From contig NZ_CALNAT010000227.1 in assembly GCF_937873925.1 (NCBI RefSeq), positions 4,926 to 68,925 of the forward strand: 64,000 nt of DNA, given 5' to 3'. The position numbers were made by a program, and so were the translations under genes. The notes beneath the pieces are model-generated. The model was given only the letters and a program-made list of their open reading frames with translations. It did no database searches and was not told the origin of the DNA. Origin of the DNA: an uncultured Proteiniphilum sp. Its GTDB lineage: Bacteria > Bacteroidota > Bacteroidia > Bacteroidales > Dysgonomonadaceae. Shown here piece after piece: positions 36,411-46,245 of this stretch (its first letter is position 1; every line of letters begins with the position of its first letter).

Positions 36411-38954
36411 TTAAAAAGTCATTATATAGGATTCACCTTCGTTGATTTGAATATGTTCCAGTTTTTTTTCTCTGCCATCCGAAAGTGAAAACTTATCCAA
36501 AGACAAAGATCCCTTCAGCACTTCCAGTTTCGCACCTGAATCCTCCACCTCACAAAGGCCCCAGGCATAGCCATTACTCCAAAAATATGTTCCGGGACGA
36601 GAAGTAATAGACATAGTCTTATCTGTTCCTGAGTACTGAAACTCACTTAGTGCAACAACAGAGGCCCAACTGGCCATTGAACGGGCATAATGATGTCCGC
36701 ATTCGGGCTCACTAAACGGGTTTCGTTTAGCCCCGTCATGACGTTTACGGATTGCCCCGATACATTTCAAAGCATCTTCCTCCATACCCTCATAAATCAT
36801 TCCAACTGCTGTACTGTATTCAAAACCCGTCATAACCTCTGCGAAATAAGGGAAAGGGACTTCTAACCGGCCGTTTGGCCAGGAAGCCATCAAGAGGCCG
36901 GACTCATCCCCCATTACATAAGAACGCATATTATTAAAGTGACGGCTAAAGTCTTCCACATAATTGTATTTCATAATGCTTTTCAGGGTTGTTCGTATAT
37001 GTTCTTTATTACCCAGATACTCCAAACCACAAATATGTGCCATATATTGCCCTACCAATTGATCCACAAGACATCCCCGACCTAACTGGAATGGAGGAAT
37101 AGGTGTATCAGGTTCATTCATATCCAGAAACTCAAATGTGCGGGGATCTGTAATTTTATGTTCGTAATATTCTCCATTAAAAAGATTATCATCCATCCAG
37201 GCACTTCCTTTTTCAAAAAGACGACGGCATTTTCCTGCGAAAGCTTTATCCTTCATGGCTAAAGCCATTTTTTCCGCAGCACGTAAAGCTCCCATATACC
37301 AAAAACCCATCTGAGGATTAGGACCATAGTAATCAACATCCATTGTATTATGTTGACGACCTTCCATAACTCCATCCTGATTCCCGTCCCAGCCTTTTTC
37401 AGTCCATGCATATGAGAGCACTTTCTTTATCTGCTCCCAATTAGATGTCAGAAATTGATTATCTCCCGAGAGTTGCCATTCCCTATAAACTTTCATGATA
37501 CACCCCATCTGTCCGTCCGCGGCGGCGGCATTCCCTCTATCAGCTTCCGACAAAGGTAAGGACGCCCGAAAGTTCATCAAGCCATTCTCTTTTGTTGCAT
37601 AGTTAAATTCCACATCCCGCATCGTCTTAGCCAGATTCCCAAAAAGAAAAGGGGTTGCCACTTCATAATTCCAGACGTGGGTACATGAGCCGGCACAGGA
37701 TCCAAAACGGTCCATGACACCTTCCCAGCCCATCAAATGTCCACCGGGTAACCGGAATACTGTTTGCGAGCGTAATGTTGCCAGATTAAATAAAGCTGCC
37801 TCTTTCACTATTTCCGGGTAAGAAGCTTTTAATAATGCATTTACAAAAGAAAGTGTTTCTTTTTCCAAACCGGGGATTTGAGGGACCATCTTTTCTGCCG
37901 CGTCCCAGGCATCGGTATATAACTGACTATAATAATTTCCTACAATCGTATCCGACCAGGCTTTACGGTTTGGGAAATTCCAGGTAAGGAAAAAAGTGAA
38001 TGTTTTTTTACCGTGAGGTGGAATTATTTTCTTTATAGCTAATGAAGCCATTGGATCCTGATCTTCTGATTTATCCCGCTCCGTCAAAACACCATCTTCA
38101 CTAAAATCATCCCAAAAATTAAGTATTCCGTTATTCCAACTATCTTGCTTCGACGAAGTACGGAATGTAATTCCCTCCATAGTCTGGGTTACTAACGCCA
38201 TTGTACCCCAAGCGGAATCTTTCCGACCTACACTATCCGAATAGAAATAAATCCCTTGTAAACCCTTCGTCTGTCGGTATTCATTTTTATTATTTTTTGC
38301 CCCTGTGGGTATATAATCTCCTTTCCAGTCTGTTCTGAACTGACTTCCGTCTTTTCCTATAAAATTACGTATAGAACCACAAACGGCTACTTCGAGCGAT
38401 TGGCCGGTAGTATTCTCTACTTCATAAGAAAGTATAGCGATAGGAAGGCTACTCGCATCCTCATCAGTAGGGACTAAAGGATTAAATCCTTTAATAGTTA
38501 CCTTTACCGGCATTGTTTTATCTGACAAGTGAACCTGTCCAAAAGGATAAGCAGCATCAAAAGAAGCCTCTTCGAAACGGGGTAATCCATGATGATTTAC
38601 CGGACGTCCCTCATAATGAAGATATTCATGTGTATATAATGGCCCAGATAAAAGGGATGTAGAAGATTTTCCATCCAGAGGTTTTGTATAGATGGCAAAA
38701 AAAGGAGCGTTGTTGCCTGTTGTTACCGTACTGTATTTTTTACCTGGGACATTCATAATTTCCCAGTCACGAAGTTCACCACGGCCACCCAAAGAAACAG
38801 TTCCGGTACCGATACCTCCTAACGGCAGCGCTATTTGAAAAAGATGATCCCTGTCATAACTTTTTAAAATCGGCCATTCCTGCGGTTTCCACTCCTGAGA
38901 AAAGACCTTTGAATACATTAGAAAACAGAGAAAAGTCAATCTGAGTATTTTCAT
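36411..38954 (-). CDS. GH116-family (GBA2/DUF608-like) exported glycosidase
   Basis: This 847-residue protein has a cleavable signal peptide (to about 20). The N-terminal domain has P-L-G-G-I-G-T-G-T-V-S-L-G-G-R-G and L-R-D-W-E-I, the signature of the non-lysosomal glucosylceramidase/GH116 N-terminal beta-sandwich. The C-terminal (alpha/alpha)6 catalytic part includes G-S-C-T-H-V-W-N-Y-E, A-A-A-D-G-Q-M-G and G-Y-A-W-G-L. Known members are beta-glucosidases, beta-xylosidases or N-acetylglucosaminidases, so the substrate is open. It follows the DUF4424-like gene after 58 codonless bases including the stop, apparently one operon. Confidence 0.88.
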   Translation of the reverse strand: MKILRLTFLCFLMYSKVFSQEWKPQEWPILKSYDRDHLFQIALPLGGIGTGTVSLGGRGELRDWEIMNVPGKKYSTVTTGNNAPFFAIYTKPLDGKSSTSLLSGPLYTHEYLHYEGRPVNHHGLPRFEEASFDAAYPFGQVHLSDKTMPVKVTIKGFNPLVPTDEDASSLPIAILSYEVENTTGQSLEVAVCGSIRNFIGKDGSQFRTDWKGDYIPTGAKNNKNEYRQTKGLQGIYFYSDSVGRKDSAWGTMALVTQTMEGITFRTSSKQDSWNNGILNFWDDFSEDGVLTERDKSEDQDPMASLAIKKIIPPHGKKTFTFFLTWNFPNRKAWSDTIVGNYYSQLYTDAWDAAEKMVPQIPGLEKETLSFVNALLKASYPEIVKEAALFNLATLRSQTVFRLPGGHLMGWEGVMDRFGSCAGSCTHVWNYEVATPFLFGNLAKTMRDVEFNYATKENGLMNFRASLPLSEADRGNAAAADGQMGCIMKVYREWQLSGDNQFLTSNWEQIKKVLSYAWTEKGWDGNQDGVMEGRQHNTMDVDYYGPNPQMGFWYMGALRAAEKMALAMKDKAFAGKCRRLFEKGSAWMDDNLFNGEYYEHKITDPRTFEFLDMNEPDTPIPPFQLGRGCLVDQLVGQYMAHICGLEYLGNKEHIRTTLKSIMKYNYVEDFSRHFNNMRSYVMGDESGLLMASWPNGRLEVPFPYFAEVMTGFEYSTAVGMIYEGMEEDALKCIGAIRKRHDGAKRNPFSEPECGHHYARSMASWASVVALSEFQYSGTDKTMSITSRPGTYFWSNGYAWGLCEVEDSGAKLEVLKGSLSLDKFSLSDGREKKLEHIQINEGESYIMTF

Positions 38955-38986
38955 TGTTATTTATTTTTGAAAATCAAAGGAGTCTT

Positions 38987-40210
38987 TTATTGTTTTGTGA
39001 TAACTACCCGGTTCCGGTCGTCTGTATGTTCAATGGTGATGCTTGCAACATCATCCACCGATAAATCATGAAATGATTCACCTCTTTTCGTTTCCCCGCC
39101 TGCTATTTTAACTTCGTAGTTGCTATAAAACTCGTCCACTTCCAAGGCCGCCAATTCCTTAAAATTTCCGGGAGAAACTTTCCTCACAAGTTCTTTCAGA
39201 AGAGCAAAATCGAATTCTTTGGTACAGATGAAAATTGCACCGTCCGGGAAGTTCAGCGTATCCGCCTTCTCAACCCTAAAATAAGCAATATCTTCCGGGA
39301 TTATAAGATTGATATCTGTTTTTTTATTATCCAGATATACATCGGAACTCTCCCGCCAAGGTTCTACATACTCTTTTCTGTAATAGACAAAGATGTCATC
39401 TTTCACGGTCGGTTCAAAATCCGTTAAAGTCCAGGAAATCGTATTTTCTTCTTTTGTATATCCTGCGGGAGTAATACGCCAAATATCCTGATCGGGGATA
39501 TCATGGATATTTACTTTTATCGTTGCCTTCCCGATAGTTTCACTCCAATTGGCACCGGTATGCAACACATAATTGAAAAAATCATTCCGTTTGTTAGTTC
39601 CTTTCGGTAATGAGTAACGGACCTTTATCCACCGGGTTTCTCCTTTTGGGAATGTCGTGTTCCAAATATACCAGGGCCTTACATTCGGACTTCCGTCCTT
39701 CGAAGCGACGACGATGACACCGAGCTGTCGGGACTGTCTGTTAGCCTCCCGCATTTTAACTGATAAGAGACTGTCTTCTTTCAGGATATCCTGTTTTTTA
39801 TGAGCGATGGATTTTTCCTGTGACGATACTTCCTGAAAATCAAAACCGTATATTTTTATATCTTCCACCGGTTGGTCGTCAACCCAAACCTTAAACCGGT
39901 CGCCTTCCGAATTTTGCCCGACAAACAACGACGTTTTCCATCCGAAATAAAAATCCATAATAGGAAAACCAACTTCCACTATTTCCGTTTCCCCGAGATT
40001 TTTCATTTCGAAAAGAACCTCCACTGTAGAACTATCTTTATACAAATCCACCGTAACTACCTCCGAAACCATTCGTACCGAGGTCGAGGAAAGTGGGCTC
40101 AAATTAGGTGCCGATACCCGATTGGGTGCAATATCCCCTATTGCAAGTGACGGTAAAAGAAGGAAGAGGCACAGGCATACAAGGCAGTTTGTTTTCAATT
40201 CCTGTTTCAT
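38987..40210 (-). CDS. DUF4424-like exported protein of unknown function
   Basis: The ATG at 40210 starts M-K-Q-E-L-K-T-N and a signal peptide (L-V-C-L-C-L-F-L-L-L-P-S-L-A); an earlier in-frame start at 40228 adds six residues. The body is all beta-like. V-E-V-L-F-E-M-K-N-L-G and V-G-F-P-I-M-D-F-Y-F-G resemble the DUF4424 pattern, and further strands continue to Y-Y-R-K-E-Y-V-E-P-W. The last 60 residues (L-S-V-D-D-V-A-S-I-T-I-E) resemble the end of a TonB plug. No catalytic motif is visible. It is upstream of the GH116-like gene and divergent from the GH2 gene; the function is unknown. Confidence 0.75.
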   Translation of the reverse strand: MKQELKTNCLVCLCLFLLLPSLAIGDIAPNRVSAPNLSPLSSTSVRMVSEVVTVDLYKDSSTVEVLFEMKNLGETEIVEVGFPIMDFYFGWKTSLFVGQNSEGDRFKVWVDDQPVEDIKIYGFDFQEVSSQEKSIAHKKQDILKEDSLLSVKMREANRQSRQLGVIVVASKDGSPNVRPWYIWNTTFPKGETRWIKVRYSLPKGTNKRNDFFNYVLHTGANWSETIGKATIKVNIHDIPDQDIWRITPAGYTKEENTISWTLTDFEPTVKDDIFVYYRKEYVEPWRESSDVYLDNKKTDINLIIPEDIAYFRVEKADTLNFPDGAIFICTKEFDFALLKELVRKVSPGNFKELAALEVDEFYSNYEVKIAGGETKRGESFHDLSVDDVASITIEHTDDRNRVVITKQ

Positions 40211-40318
40211 TTTAATCAAGATTAGCAATGTGAAAAATAAGTTGATCGTTTATAAGTAATCAATAATTATATTTTGAAATTCTCATCTTCGGTTATTATG
40301 TCTCGCTCATAGGCAAGA

Positions 40319-40326
40319 CAAAGCTA
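40319..40326 (-). promoter_or_regulatory. -7 promoter element for the DUF4424-like/GH116 operon
   Basis: The minus strand reads TAGCTTTG, an exact TAnnTTTG match, about 109 bases from the ATG at 40210. No -33 box is convincing. Confidence 0.4.
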
Positions 40327-40476
40327 CCAATTTATTTTCACATAATAACTGCATTAAACGGTTACTCTACATTCCGTTTGTGGTGATTTTCAAAAGAAAA
40401 TCATGTTCTAACGGATAAATCCGGAAAACAGTGAAAATTTGTCCAAAACAGATAAGATAAAATTCTTAATTGATGT

Positions 40477-40484
40477 TATATTTG
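40477..40484 (+). promoter_or_regulatory. -7 promoter element for the GH2 beta-galactosidase gene
   Basis: TATATTTG followed by TAC, an exact TAnnTTTG match, 55 bases from the ATG, a typical leader length. The -33 region is weak. Confidence 0.45.
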
Positions 40485-40539
40485 TACTGGAAAGCAAAAT
40501 CTAAAAAACATAGTAAATTATTCACTAAAGTATATACAC

Positions 40540-43500
40540 ATGAAGTCATTTTCTTATGTTATTTTTTTAACAATGTTGATGTGCACAATATTTATTCGTA
40601 TCCAAGCGCAGGATAAAGCTCCGGATTGGGAAAACCCGGAAATTTTTGCGGTAAATACCGAAAAGACAAGGGCGACGGCTATTCCCTATGCCGATGAACG
40701 GACCGCCATCGCCGATGAGTATGAAGGCTCACCTTATTATCAATCTCTGAACGGAACGTGGAAGTTTCACTGGGTACCGAAGGTAGATGAAGTACCGGCC
40801 AGTTTTTTCACTGAAAACTATGACGACAGTGCCTGGGGAAAAATGCCTGTTCCCGGCAACTGGGAATTCAACGGTTACGGTATTCCCATGTACGTGAATA
40901 TCGGTTTTGGATTTCCGAGCAACCCTCCCCATATCGATCGGAACGACTCGCCGGTAGGCACCTACCGGCAGACGTTCACCATTCCTGAAACATGGAACGG
41001 CAGAAGGGTATTGCTTCACTTTGAAGGGGGTACCAATTTCATGGTTGTCTTTGTAAACGGGCAGCAAGTCGGGATCAATAAAAATGCCAAAAGTCCGGCG
41101 GAATTCGACATTACCCCCTACATCCGTCCGGGAGAAAATCTATTGGCGTGTCAGGTACATAAATTCAGTGACGGTTCCTACCTCGAAGACCAGGATATGT
41201 GGCGCCTGGGAGGGATCAACCGCAGCGTTTACCTGTACAGTACGGATGACACCCGAATACAGGACTTCTTCGCCCACCCCGGTCTGGACGACACATACCG
41301 GCACGGGCAATTCAGTATCGAAGTGCAGTTAAAAAACTACACCAGTCAGGTGCAGAACCGCAAACTGGAGGTCTCTATCCTGGACAACAATGGAAAAAGT
41401 GTCTTCCGCCAGACAAAGAATGCAACGATAAGCGCTTCTCTTTCTCAAGAGATCAGCCTCTCCGGAAGGATATCCAACCCGGCCAAATGGACGGCAGAAA
41501 TTCCGAACCTCTACACGCTTCTGCTGACCCTTAAAGATGAAGGAGGTAACCTGATTGAAGCGACATCCACCAAAATCGGGTTCCGCAGAGTGGAGATCAA
41601 AGACGGACAGTTACTGGTGAACGGACAAAAAGTATTCCTGAAAGGTGTCAACCTGCATGAATTCAATACAAATAAAGGGCAGATAGTGGACAAAGAGATC
41701 ATGATGCGTAATCTGCAATTGATGAAAGAACTGAATATAAATGCTGTCCGCACCTCGCATTATCCGCAGGCTCCTTTATGGTATAAACTCTGCGACGAAT
41801 ACGGTATCTATCTGGTGGACGAAACCAATCTGGAGTCGCACGGACTGGGTTACGGCCCCAGGAATGTTTCCAACTTCCCGGAGTGGCACGGACAACATAT
41901 GGATCGCATCACCCGTCTGGTGGAAAGGGATAAGAACCATCCTTCGGTGATTATCTGGTCACTGGGCAACGAAGCCAGTAACGGAAAAGCTTTCTTTGAT
42001 ATGTATGACTGGGCCAAGCAGCGCGATCCGAGCCGTCCGGTGCAGTACGAACAGGCCGGACGCAACAGAAATACCGACATTATCTGTCCCATGTATCCTT
42101 CCTGGGAAAGCATGAAGCGCGACGCCGCCGAAGACCTGGGACGCCCCTTCATCATGTGCGAATATGCCCATGCAATGGGTAACAGTATGGGTAACTTTCC
42201 GGAATACTGGGAACTGATGCGCAGCAGCAAAAATATGCAGGGCGGCTTCATCTGGGAATGGTATAACCACGGATATCCTACCCACGACGAGCAGGGACGT
42301 TTCTACTGGGCATACGGGGGCGATCTGAAGGGATACAACAAGATGAACGATGGCAATTTCTGTATGGACGGCCTTATCACTCCCGACCAGAATTATATGC
42401 CCCATACCCATATCGTGAAAAAGGTCTATCAGAACATTCTCTTTGAAGCGAAAGACCTGAGCAGAGGACTTATCACCGTTATCAACGATTTTAAATTTAC
42501 GGATCTGACCAATGAAGGGTTCGGTTATAAATGGGTACTGCTGAAAAACGGAAAAACGGTTACCGAAGGGGATTTCAATGTGGAAGTCCCGGCAAATTCC
42601 AGCAAAGATGTCCAACTGAAGCTCCCTACGCTACAACCCGAAAACGGTACGGAATATTTCCTCCACCTGTTTGCCTACGACAAGAAAGGAAATGAATTCA
42701 TCGAACCCGGTTTTGAAGTAGCAAAAGAGGAGTTCGCTTTTGAAGCCAATAACTATTTCGTTTCTACAGAACATGCAGGTAGACTCGAAACATCCCGCCA
42801 GGACGAAACCGTAACCGTGACATCCGGCAACATAGAATATATCTTTTCGAAAAAAGACGGCAGGTCGCTGATCAGTGTAAAAGCAAACGGACGGAATATT
42901 TTCAGAGAGTTGCCCCGTTTGAATTTCTGGAGGGCTCCCGTCGACAATGACTTCGGTTCCTGGGAACAGTATAATCTTCGCCTCTGGGATGCAGCAGGGC
43001 ATAATGTGATTTACCGGTACCGCAATATGGAAGAAAATAATAACGGCACATCATTTATGTATCGGGCCAAACTCAGGGGAATCGAAGCTTTTGTGGATGT
43101 CACTTACACCGTCAATAACAACGGAAGCCTTACCATCGACCTCCATTACCAGGCACAGAGCGACGAACTGCCGGAAATGATGCGTTTCGGTGTGCTGATG
43201 GTCTTACCGGAAGAATACAATCAATTCCGTTGGTACGGACGCGGACCGTGGGAGAATTATGTAGACCGGAATACCGATACATTTATGGGTATCTGGGAAA
43301 GTCTTGTAAAAGATCAAGCCTATACTTATTATCGTCCGCAGGAAACCGGGAATAAAACGGATGTCCGCTGGCTAACACTCCAAAACGAAGCAGGTAAAGG
43401 TATACGGGTGGAGGGGGCACAACCGCTCTCGGTAAGTGCGACCAACCACCGGCCGGAAGACCTTGACCCGGGAATGACTAAGAAACAGCAGCATTGGTCG

Positions 43501-43656
43501 GATGTACTTCCCCGTAAAGAGACCGTACTCTGTGTGGACCTGTTCCAGCGGGGTGTAGGCGGGTTAAACTCCTGGGGAGCCAAACCGCTGAATGAATATA
43601 GGTTCTCAGATAAAGAGTACCGGTACAGTTATACTATCAGTTTATTAGAGAATTAA
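40540..43656 (+). CDS. GH2 beta-galactosidase (LacZ-type), exported
   Basis: This 1038-residue protein has a signal peptide (to about 23) and all five LacZ domains: sugar-binding jelly roll (about 60-225), Ig-like (about 230-335), catalytic barrel (about 340-630), second Ig-like/DUF4981 (about 640-730) and Bgal_small_N (about 765-1035). The acid/base is Glu478 in S-L-G-N-E-A-S-N-G, and the nucleophile is Glu541 in I-M-C-E-Y-A-H-A-M-G-N. It hydrolyses terminal beta-galactosides in the periplasm. It is a single-gene unit ending in a hairpin terminator. The upstream GH116 and DUF4424-like genes are divergent and may share control. Confidence 0.95.
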   Translation: MKSFSYVIFLTMLMCTIFIRIQAQDKAPDWENPEIFAVNTEKTRATAIPYADERTAIADEYEGSPYYQSLNGTWKFHWVPKVDEVPASFFTENYDDSAWGKMPVPGNWEFNGYGIPMYVNIGFGFPSNPPHIDRNDSPVGTYRQTFTIPETWNGRRVLLHFEGGTNFMVVFVNGQQVGINKNAKSPAEFDITPYIRPGENLLACQVHKFSDGSYLEDQDMWRLGGINRSVYLYSTDDTRIQDFFAHPGLDDTYRHGQFSIEVQLKNYTSQVQNRKLEVSILDNNGKSVFRQTKNATISASLSQEISLSGRISNPAKWTAEIPNLYTLLLTLKDEGGNLIEATSTKIGFRRVEIKDGQLLVNGQKVFLKGVNLHEFNTNKGQIVDKEIMMRNLQLMKELNINAVRTSHYPQAPLWYKLCDEYGIYLVDETNLESHGLGYGPRNVSNFPEWHGQHMDRITRLVERDKNHPSVIIWSLGNEASNGKAFFDMYDWAKQRDPSRPVQYEQAGRNRNTDIICPMYPSWESMKRDAAEDLGRPFIMCEYAHAMGNSMGNFPEYWELMRSSKNMQGGFIWEWYNHGYPTHDEQGRFYWAYGGDLKGYNKMNDGNFCMDGLITPDQNYMPHTHIVKKVYQNILFEAKDLSRGLITVINDFKFTDLTNEGFGYKWVLLKNGKTVTEGDFNVEVPANSSKDVQLKLPTLQPENGTEYFLHLFAYDKKGNEFIEPGFEVAKEEFAFEANNYFVSTEHAGRLETSRQDETVTVTSGNIEYIFSKKDGRSLISVKANGRNIFRELPRLNFWRAPVDNDFGSWEQYNLRLWDAAGHNVIYRYRNMEENNNGTSFMYRAKLRGIEAFVDVTYTVNNNGSLTIDLHYQAQSDELPEMMRFGVLMVLPEEYNQFRWYGRGPWENYVDRNTDTFMGIWESLVKDQAYTYYRPQETGNKTDVRWLTLQNEAGKGIRVEGAQPLSVSATNHRPEDLDPGMTKKQQHWSDVLPRKETVLCVDLFQRGVGGLNSWGAKPLNEYRFSDKEYRYSYTISLLEN

Positions 43657-43683
43657 AAAATCTGCCCGCCTCGGCGGGCAGAT
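43654..43683. terminator. Bidirectional hairpin terminator between GH2 and HAD genes
   Basis: An 11-bp GC-rich stem (43660-43670 with 43673-43683) with a very short loop is preceded by six A residues. On the minus strand these become a T tract right after the hairpin, so it is best as the terminator of the HAD gene. It directly follows the GH2 stop codon and may also end that transcript. Confidence 0.8.
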
Positions 43684-43696
43684 ACTATCGTCAATA

Positions 43697-44473
43697 CTAA
43701 ATAAGTTCGAAATGTTGCAGTGCCTTTAAGATACCGTCATTATCCACCGAATCGGTGACATAATCTGCAGCCCGTTTGACATCGTCATTTGCATTTCCCA
43801 TTGCGATGCCTGTACCGGCATGACGAAGCATTTCAATATCATTTCCGCCATCGCCGAAAGCCATTGTCTCTTCCAACGAGAATCCGTAATAGTCACAGAA
43901 TTGATCTATCCCCACGCCTTTGTCCACCCCCTTGACTATGACATCGGCAAAAGTCGGATACCACCGCATAGCCGAACAGTTCGGTAACAGGCTCATCACT
44001 TCCTCTTCCTGTGAATCTTTGAAAAAAGCCGTCAACTGAAATAATTCCTTGTCCCTATAATAATCAAGGTTATTCATCGGAGCCATATCCTGTTTCAACA
44101 AGTTCATCAGGAATTTCATCTCTTCATCGATATAATTTAAAGAAAGCTTATGTTCTTCCACAAAAAGACAGGGAAACTCCCTTTCCTGTTGTAAATAATC
44201 GATGAAACGATTGACATCCGACCGGTCAATACTCTTTTTGAATATCACGGTATCAGTGCCCTGCAGACAGTAACAGCCATTCATCGTAATATATCCGTCA
44301 AATTCCATATTGTCCAGATTATTGATCACTGAAAAGTGCCTGCCGGTAGCGATAAATACTTTAATCCCTTTTTTCCTGATCATCTCGATCGATTTCCGGG
44401 CGGAATCGGGTATCCGATGTGTTTTGAAACTGACTAATGTACCGTCAATATCAAAAAATATTGCTTTAACCAT
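43697..44473 (-). CDS. Cof-type HAD-IIB hydrolase (sugar-phosphate phosphatase)
   Basis: The ATG at 44473 starts M-V-K-A-I-F-F-D-I-D-G-T, placing the catalytic Asp pair at residues 8 and 10. A frame extension to 44518 has no homologous look and is replaced by a promoter box. The alpha/beta cap is followed by the motif G-D-G-G-N-D-I-E-M-L and G-I-A-M-G-N-A, typical of Cof/YbiV-like HAD-IIB enzymes. At 258 residues it has the usual length. It dephosphorylates an unknown cytoplasmic phosphosugar or cofactor. A housekeeping-type promoter and a terminator bracket it. Confidence 0.93.
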   Translation of the reverse strand: MVKAIFFDIDGTLVSFKTHRIPDSARKSIEMIRKKGIKVFIATGRHFSVINNLDNMEFDGYITMNGCYCLQGTDTVIFKKSIDRSDVNRFIDYLQQEREFPCLFVEEHKLSLNYIDEEMKFLMNLLKQDMAPMNNLDYYRDKELFQLTAFFKDSQEEEVMSLLPNCSAMRWYPTFADVIVKGVDKGVGIDQFCDYYGFSLEETMAFGDGGNDIEMLRHAGTGIAMGNANDDVKRAADYVTDSVDNDGILKALQHFELI

Positions 44474-44498
44474 AAATGCCTTTAACCTGACTTTTGTA

Positions 44499-44506
44499 CA
44501 AAAGTA
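44499..44506 (-). promoter_or_regulatory. -7 promoter element for the HAD hydrolase gene
   Basis: The minus strand reads TACTTTTG followed by TAC, an exact TAnnTTTG match, 26 bases from the ATG at 44473. It lies inside the longer alternative frame, which argues for the shorter protein. Confidence 0.45.
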
Positions 44507-44644
44507 CAAAATATTCACCGTTTTACCTCATTTCGGGGGAACATGGTTTTGAAAAATGCCTCAACAAGGTTTCGAAACGTATATATATAACATGGGAAAT
44601 ACAAACAAAGAGGCGCATAGATGTAAGATTATATATGGGGAAAT

Positions 44645-45652
44645 TCACTGATCCTTCAGCATTCCCCGGGCTTTTTCGATAATAGTATCCCGGTTCATTT
44701 CTTTGTCGCCTTCCAGCATATTTACATATATATCGGGCTCCACGCCGAACTCAATATGCTCTTTCTCTGCATTGAACATAGGAGATGCTGAAAAACGGAC
44801 CGACCAACCGTTGGGTAGTTCGGAAGTGAACGGCAATCCGCTGCCTCCTCCTGTCTTGTCGCCTATAACGGTTACATTGGGGGCGTATTTCATAATACTG
44901 ACAAACTCGTTGGTAGCGCTGTAACACCCTCTGTTCGTGAGGACAATTACCGATTTCTGATAACGCACCCTGTCGGAACTCTCTACATATTTAGGATACA
45001 ACGACGAGAAATCATTATGTCCGGGACCGACTTTATGAGAGATATAACCGATGAGGCGACGTTCGTTAAAAAAACGGCTTACCATCCTCTCCACATTGGT
45101 GAGACTACCGCCTCCATTGCTTCTCACGTCAATGATGAGTCCTTTGCAGATAGCCATCCTGTTTAATATCTGATCGAGATTTCCCTCCCCCACATCATTG
45201 GAAAAACTTCCGTAATAGATATAACCGATATTGTCTTCCAGTATCTTATACTTCATTCCGGAGGCAATACTATAATCTTTTCCGAGATAATACTCCTGAA
45301 CAGAGGAATCAAAATTAGCAGGATAATCCTCCTGCCATTCCCAGTAACGGGTTACATCGTGCGCAGCGGATAAATTCACATGCCCGTCCTTCAATTCCGC
45401 GAGCATTTGCCCCATGAGTTTGAACAGGGCATCATTATCCATATCGGAAGTAATGCGTGCACTGTATTCCCCGTATACCGCATCCCAATCGATATTTTTA
45501 TACTCAAAAAAACAGTAATTCCTGTCCAGAATAGTCCACAAAGCATCGAAATTACCCCTCGGATGGTCATCGAACTGCATACCCATATCATTGCAACTCA
45601 ACCAAAGGATAAATTGCAATAATAGAAGTACGGTATATTTTCTCTTCTTCAT
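44645..45652 (-). CDS. S41 family (C-terminal processing) peptidase-like lipoprotein
   Basis: This 335-residue lipoprotein (Cys20 after L-W-L-S) has a tricorn/CtpA-type fold. I-D-V-R-S-N-G-G-G-S-L (174-184) precedes the catalytic Ser245 in R-G-C-Y-S-A-T-N-E, and G-D-K-T-G-G-G-S-G follows. An N-terminal helical bundle (A-L-W-T-I-L-D-R-N-Y) is typical of the Bacteroidetes group. No PDZ domain is evident, as in short S41 members. It probably cleaves periplasmic proteins or peptides. The neighbours are housekeeping genes and give no hint of the substrate. Confidence 0.9.
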   Translation of the reverse strand: MKKRKYTVLLLLQFILWLSCNDMGMQFDDHPRGNFDALWTILDRNYCFFEYKNIDWDAVYGEYSARITSDMDNDALFKLMGQMLAELKDGHVNLSAAHDVTRYWEWQEDYPANFDSSVQEYYLGKDYSIASGMKYKILEDNIGYIYYGSFSNDVGEGNLDQILNRMAICKGLIIDVRSNGGGSLTNVERMVSRFFNERRLIGYISHKVGPGHNDFSSLYPKYVESSDRVRYQKSVIVLTNRGCYSATNEFVSIMKYAPNVTVIGDKTGGGSGLPFTSELPNGWSVRFSASPMFNAEKEHIEFGVEPDIYVNMLEGDKEMNRDTIIEKARGMLKDQ

Positions 45653-45730
45653 CTGTATATTGAACGGTAAAACAGTTCCATCTCTCGAAGAGTTCCACAG
45701 CCGGACAATTTGCCGGAACGGGAAATTAAA

Positions 45731-46186
45731 TTATCCGCAGGGAATCTTGCTGACCCTTATAGAGTGCCTTCCTCCTTCAAAAGGGGTATTCAGGAACATC
45801 ACCAGGATCTCATAGATTTCCTCTTCACTCAGAAACCTCCCCGGCAGCGCGAGTACGTTTGCATCATTATGAGCCCGCGCAAGGGAAGCCACTTCCGGAT
45901 TCCAGCACAAAGCGGCACGGACGCCCCGGTGCTTATTGAGTGCGATGCTGATCCCTATTCCTGTTCCGCAGATAGCCACCCCCGGATAGCATTCGCCGTC
46001 CTCTATAGCCTGAGCGAGGGGATGAGCGAAATCCGGATAATCACTTCTTTCTTCTGAGTAAGCCCCGAAATCCCTGTACGGGATTCCTTTTTCTTCGAGC
46101 ACTTTGATAATGAATTGCTTTGCCTTATAACCCGCATGATCGGATGCCAGGCCTATGGGTTTTTCTGAATTATCGAATAAAGACAT
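45731..46186 (-). CDS. rpiB: Ribose-5-phosphate isomerase B
   Basis: The ATG at 46186 starts M-S-L-F-D-N-S-E and the conserved G-L-A-S-D-H-A-G-Y-K-A-K. The 151-residue product contains Y-P-D-F-A-H-P-L-A, the catalytic Cys in I-C-G-T-G-I-G-I-S, A-L-C-W-N-P-E-V-A and N-V-L-A-L-P-G-R. It interconverts ribose-5-phosphate and ribulose-5-phosphate. It lies 59 bases after the transketolase gene, so the two pentose-phosphate genes are probably co-transcribed. A longer frame to 46234 lacks family similarity. Confidence 0.96.
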   Translation of the reverse strand: MSLFDNSEKPIGLASDHAGYKAKQFIIKVLEEKGIPYRDFGAYSEERSDYPDFAHPLAQAIEDGECYPGVAICGTGIGISIALNKHRGVRAALCWNPEVASLARAHNDANVLALPGRFLSEEEIYEILVMFLNTPFEGGRHSIRVSKIPCG

Positions 46187-46245
46187 GGGGATGAGTTTAA
46201 AGAGGGACGGCCATCGGCAATCACCGATAACCACCCGTTTTTTTA

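Larger units (their letters stand above)
40211..40539. other. Divergent promoter region between the DUF4424-like and GH2 genes
   Basis: This 329-base AT-rich gap contains one TAnnTTTG box per strand (listed separately). No further gene or strong palindrome is seen. Confidence 0.55.

Noticed and set aside
41959..42615. 218-codon open frame antisense to the GH2 gene
   Set aside because: It lies opposite a strongly conserved beta-galactosidase and its protein resembles no family; a GC-balanced coding strand often leaves such mirror frames.
43654..43683. GC-rich inverted repeat considered as a mobile-element end
   Set aside because: Single copy, adjacent to two convergent stop codons and followed by a T run on the minus strand, so a terminator explains it.
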